Positions 5,401-5,645 of a stretch of DNA of 5,645 bases are shown here, in pieces. The position numbers and the translations under genes were made by a program. The DNA comes from Candidatus Methanoperedentaceae archaeon (lineage in GTDB: Archaea; Halobacteriota; Methanosarcinia; Methanosarcinales; Methanoperedenaceae). The stretch is taken from positions 1 through 5,645 of the forward strand of contig DAHXMQ010000342.1 in the NCBI GenBank assembly GCA_027371625.1. Direction: 5' to 3'. Each line of letters begins with the position of its first letter. The first letter of the stretch is position 1. Below the pieces are notes generated by a model. That model had not been told where the DNA came from and made no database searches. It was given only the letters and a program-made list of their open reading frames with translations.

Positions 5401-5645
5401 CACTTACAGTATCTGCAATTGGTTATGCGACAAAAACGGAATCAAAAATTGCCGATACACCTGGCACAGATTATTGGGTAAATTTTCCAATGATTTCAAT
5501 AGCAACAATAGGCCCTCCTCCAAATCCTTCAGATATGCATCCGCTATACGGAGTAACATATGGTACTTTGTCAAAGGCCAAAGTGTATTCAGATAAAATA
5601 GATATACCAAGTGTTGGCACTTTCTATAGAGATACCTATGATCTT
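2496..5645 (+). CDS. Large secreted multi-domain PEGA-repeat surface protein (3' end outside the window)
   Basis: The frame is open for 1050 codons and runs off the right edge. Residues 1-24 are a Sec-type signal peptide: basic MSRIK, hydrophobic core, then GTASA before Glu25. Residues about 25-195 form a Ser/Thr/Gly-rich beta-sandwich-like region; YYFYIDTDQSSSTGF with the following GVDYEV resembles domains seen in carbohydrate-binding or DOMON-like folds (weak). Residues about 196-316 have Cys232, Cys235, Cys250 and Cys291. Residues 319-606 are four PEGA repeats of 72 residues each (PSGASIYLDG, TTPY, AGxH, LKLNGYQDWSTTV). Residues 607-about 794 are two 96-residue Ig-like repeats, Big_1/invasin type. 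Residues 801-916 are a further beta-rich segment opening ISPSSVLPGQSFTGYYVIDN. Residues about 919-1000 resemble a carboxypeptidase regulatory-like domain (GVVYDN, TDQYGYYELKNIPLGTYSL). The rest is unassigned. Family knowledge implies an extracellular structural or adhesive role, probably S-layer-associated; no catalytic motif is seen. The anchor should lie beyond the window. It is divergent from the winged-helix gene. Confidence 0.9.
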   Translation, partial: MSRIKMLVMALIIAGSLWVGTASAELLTDSTNDIFSSSNGNPASGPPYIDIVSAEISQIDSTHINLKIKVNGNIPSFGWQGYYFYIDTDQSSSTGFSNIGSNDIGVDYEVGVRGNSGSPPIFAEIRKNGVAQGAGIPITYTVSGDTISTTISLADIGNPTSFYWIALTTDGVSVNDKVPNSGHGAFSVSGAQPSNYFTVSNLNMNGQGNYVEVNSGATVSGTVSYTIWDSGCPGCIKQLVIGLDNAPQTCIFDSIPGANPGKSGTASFSFTAPTSSGTYTVGWTEDAMYGCNDAENNFPGKSKATLGTVKVNAPQVTTGSISVSSSPSGASIYLDGSYQTTTPYTISNVQAGSHTITLKLNGYQDWSTTVNVVAGQTSTVSPSLTQQITTSSIIVSSTPSGASIYLDGSYQSTTPYTIDNVPTGSHTITLKLSGYQDWSTTVNVVAGQTSTVSAPLTQQITTGSIAVSSTPSGASIYLDGSYQSTTPYTINNVPAGIHTITLKLNGYQDWSTTVNVVAGQTTTVSGQLIQQITTGSISVSSSPSGASIYLDGSYQTTTPYNITNVPAGSHTVTLKLNGYQDWSTTVNVVAGLTTTVYAQLIQTPQQSLSISVSPTSTTIDSGSSASFSITVTDQNGNGVSSATIGIEDSAKGFSTSVTTDSYGSATYTTSPTSSGYVYFTATKSGYTSSSKASAYVTVNALKSLSISVSPTSTTVDSGSSASFSITVTDQNGNGVSGATIGIEDSAKGFSTSATTNSYGSATYTTNPTSSGYVYFTATKSGYTSSGKASAYVTVQQTIQSPTLSDTYISPSSVLPGQSFTGYYVIDNPNSNSMNVGLGLSIRRSGTTTEIADKSNDIVISAAPGSNTYSRTFTVLSSTSPGSYDVAQAIWSGSPGTGTQYATSGWKSGALTISINQPLTANLKGVVYDNFDNHVLEGLTVEITGPLSKNVITDQYGYYELKNIPLGTYSLTVSAIGYATKTESKIADTPGTDYWVNFPMISIATIGPPPNPSDMHPLYGVTYGTLSKAKVYSDKIDIPSVGTFYRDTYDL
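3450..4313 (+). repeat. Four tandem 216-bp repeats encoding PEGA domains
   Basis: Units begin at 3450, 3666, 3882 and 4098, exactly 216 bp (72 codons) apart, with no insertions or deletions between copies. Each encodes G-S-I-x-V-S-S-x-P-S-G-A-S-I-Y-L-D-G-S-Y, then TTPY, AGxH, GYQDW and an AG(Q/L)T turn, with a QQITT-type linker between copies. Copies 1 and 4 share an identical 40-bp stretch starting at ATCTATCTCG. Copies 2 and 3 share different synonymous and replacement changes there (Ser for Thr after SYQ). In the second half of the unit the pairing switches to 1 with 2 (TTGAAACTC) and 3 with 4 (CTGAAGCTC). Confidence 0.92.
4314..4880 (+). repeat. Two tandem 288-bp repeats encoding Ig-like domains
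   Basis: The first unit spans 4314-4601; the second starts at 4602 with the same TCACTTTCCATTTCAGTCTC and runs to about 4880. By eye the copies differ at about 20 sites, only about six of which change an amino acid, so the duplication is fairly recent and under purifying selection. Each encodes a Big_1/invasin-like fold: SLSISVSPTSTT, FSITVTDQNGNGVS, then GSATYTT and GYVYFTATKSGYTS. Confidence 0.88.

Noticed and set aside
4577..5610. Minus-strand frames at 4577-4762 and 5404-5610
   Set aside because: They lie antisense to the Ig-like repeat and the carboxypeptidase-like domain, and show no family features or start signals.

Overview
The window looks like chromosomal DNA from a euryarchaeon, most likely a methanogen or methane-oxidising relative of the Methanosarcinales. 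The evidence is a methanofuran-pathway tyrosine/aspartate decarboxylase (MfnA), a membrane-anchored DUF116 protein, archaeal TATA-type promoters, a GGTG ribosome binding site and a very large PEGA-repeat surface protein. The lineage is an inference from gene content; there is no rRNA or other phylogenetic marker.

Layout, left to right. Positions 1-99 hold the last 32 codons of an unidentified plus-strand gene, which overlaps the convergent mfnA by 8 nt. mfnA (92-1216, minus) is complete. An 88-bp gap upstream of it carries a perfect 12-bp inverted repeat and a TATA-like box. A DUF116 membrane protein follows (1305-1943, minus). The next gap (1944-2054) contains a TATA box and three copies of a 10-bp repeat. 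A small winged-helix regulator (2055-2336, minus) comes next. It is divergent from a huge secreted protein (2496 to beyond the window end, plus). Their shared 159-bp intergenic region holds two opposed TATA boxes and a GAAA-capped hairpin in the surface-protein leader.

The left half is ordinary metabolic territory: MfnA makes tyramine for methanofuran and possibly beta-alanine for coenzyme A. The right half is a surface or adhesin-type locus. The open frame has no stop over 1050 codons. It encodes a signal peptide, a beta-sandwich-like N-terminal domain, a four-cysteine domain, four PEGA repeats of exactly 72 residues, two Ig-like repeats of 96 residues, a further beta-rich segment, a carboxypeptidase-regulatory-like domain, and an unfinished C-terminal part. 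The divergent regulator is a natural candidate to control it. The PEGA repeats are mosaic at the nucleotide level, which suggests recombination between repeats. No tRNA, CRISPR array, insertion sequence or integrase is visible.
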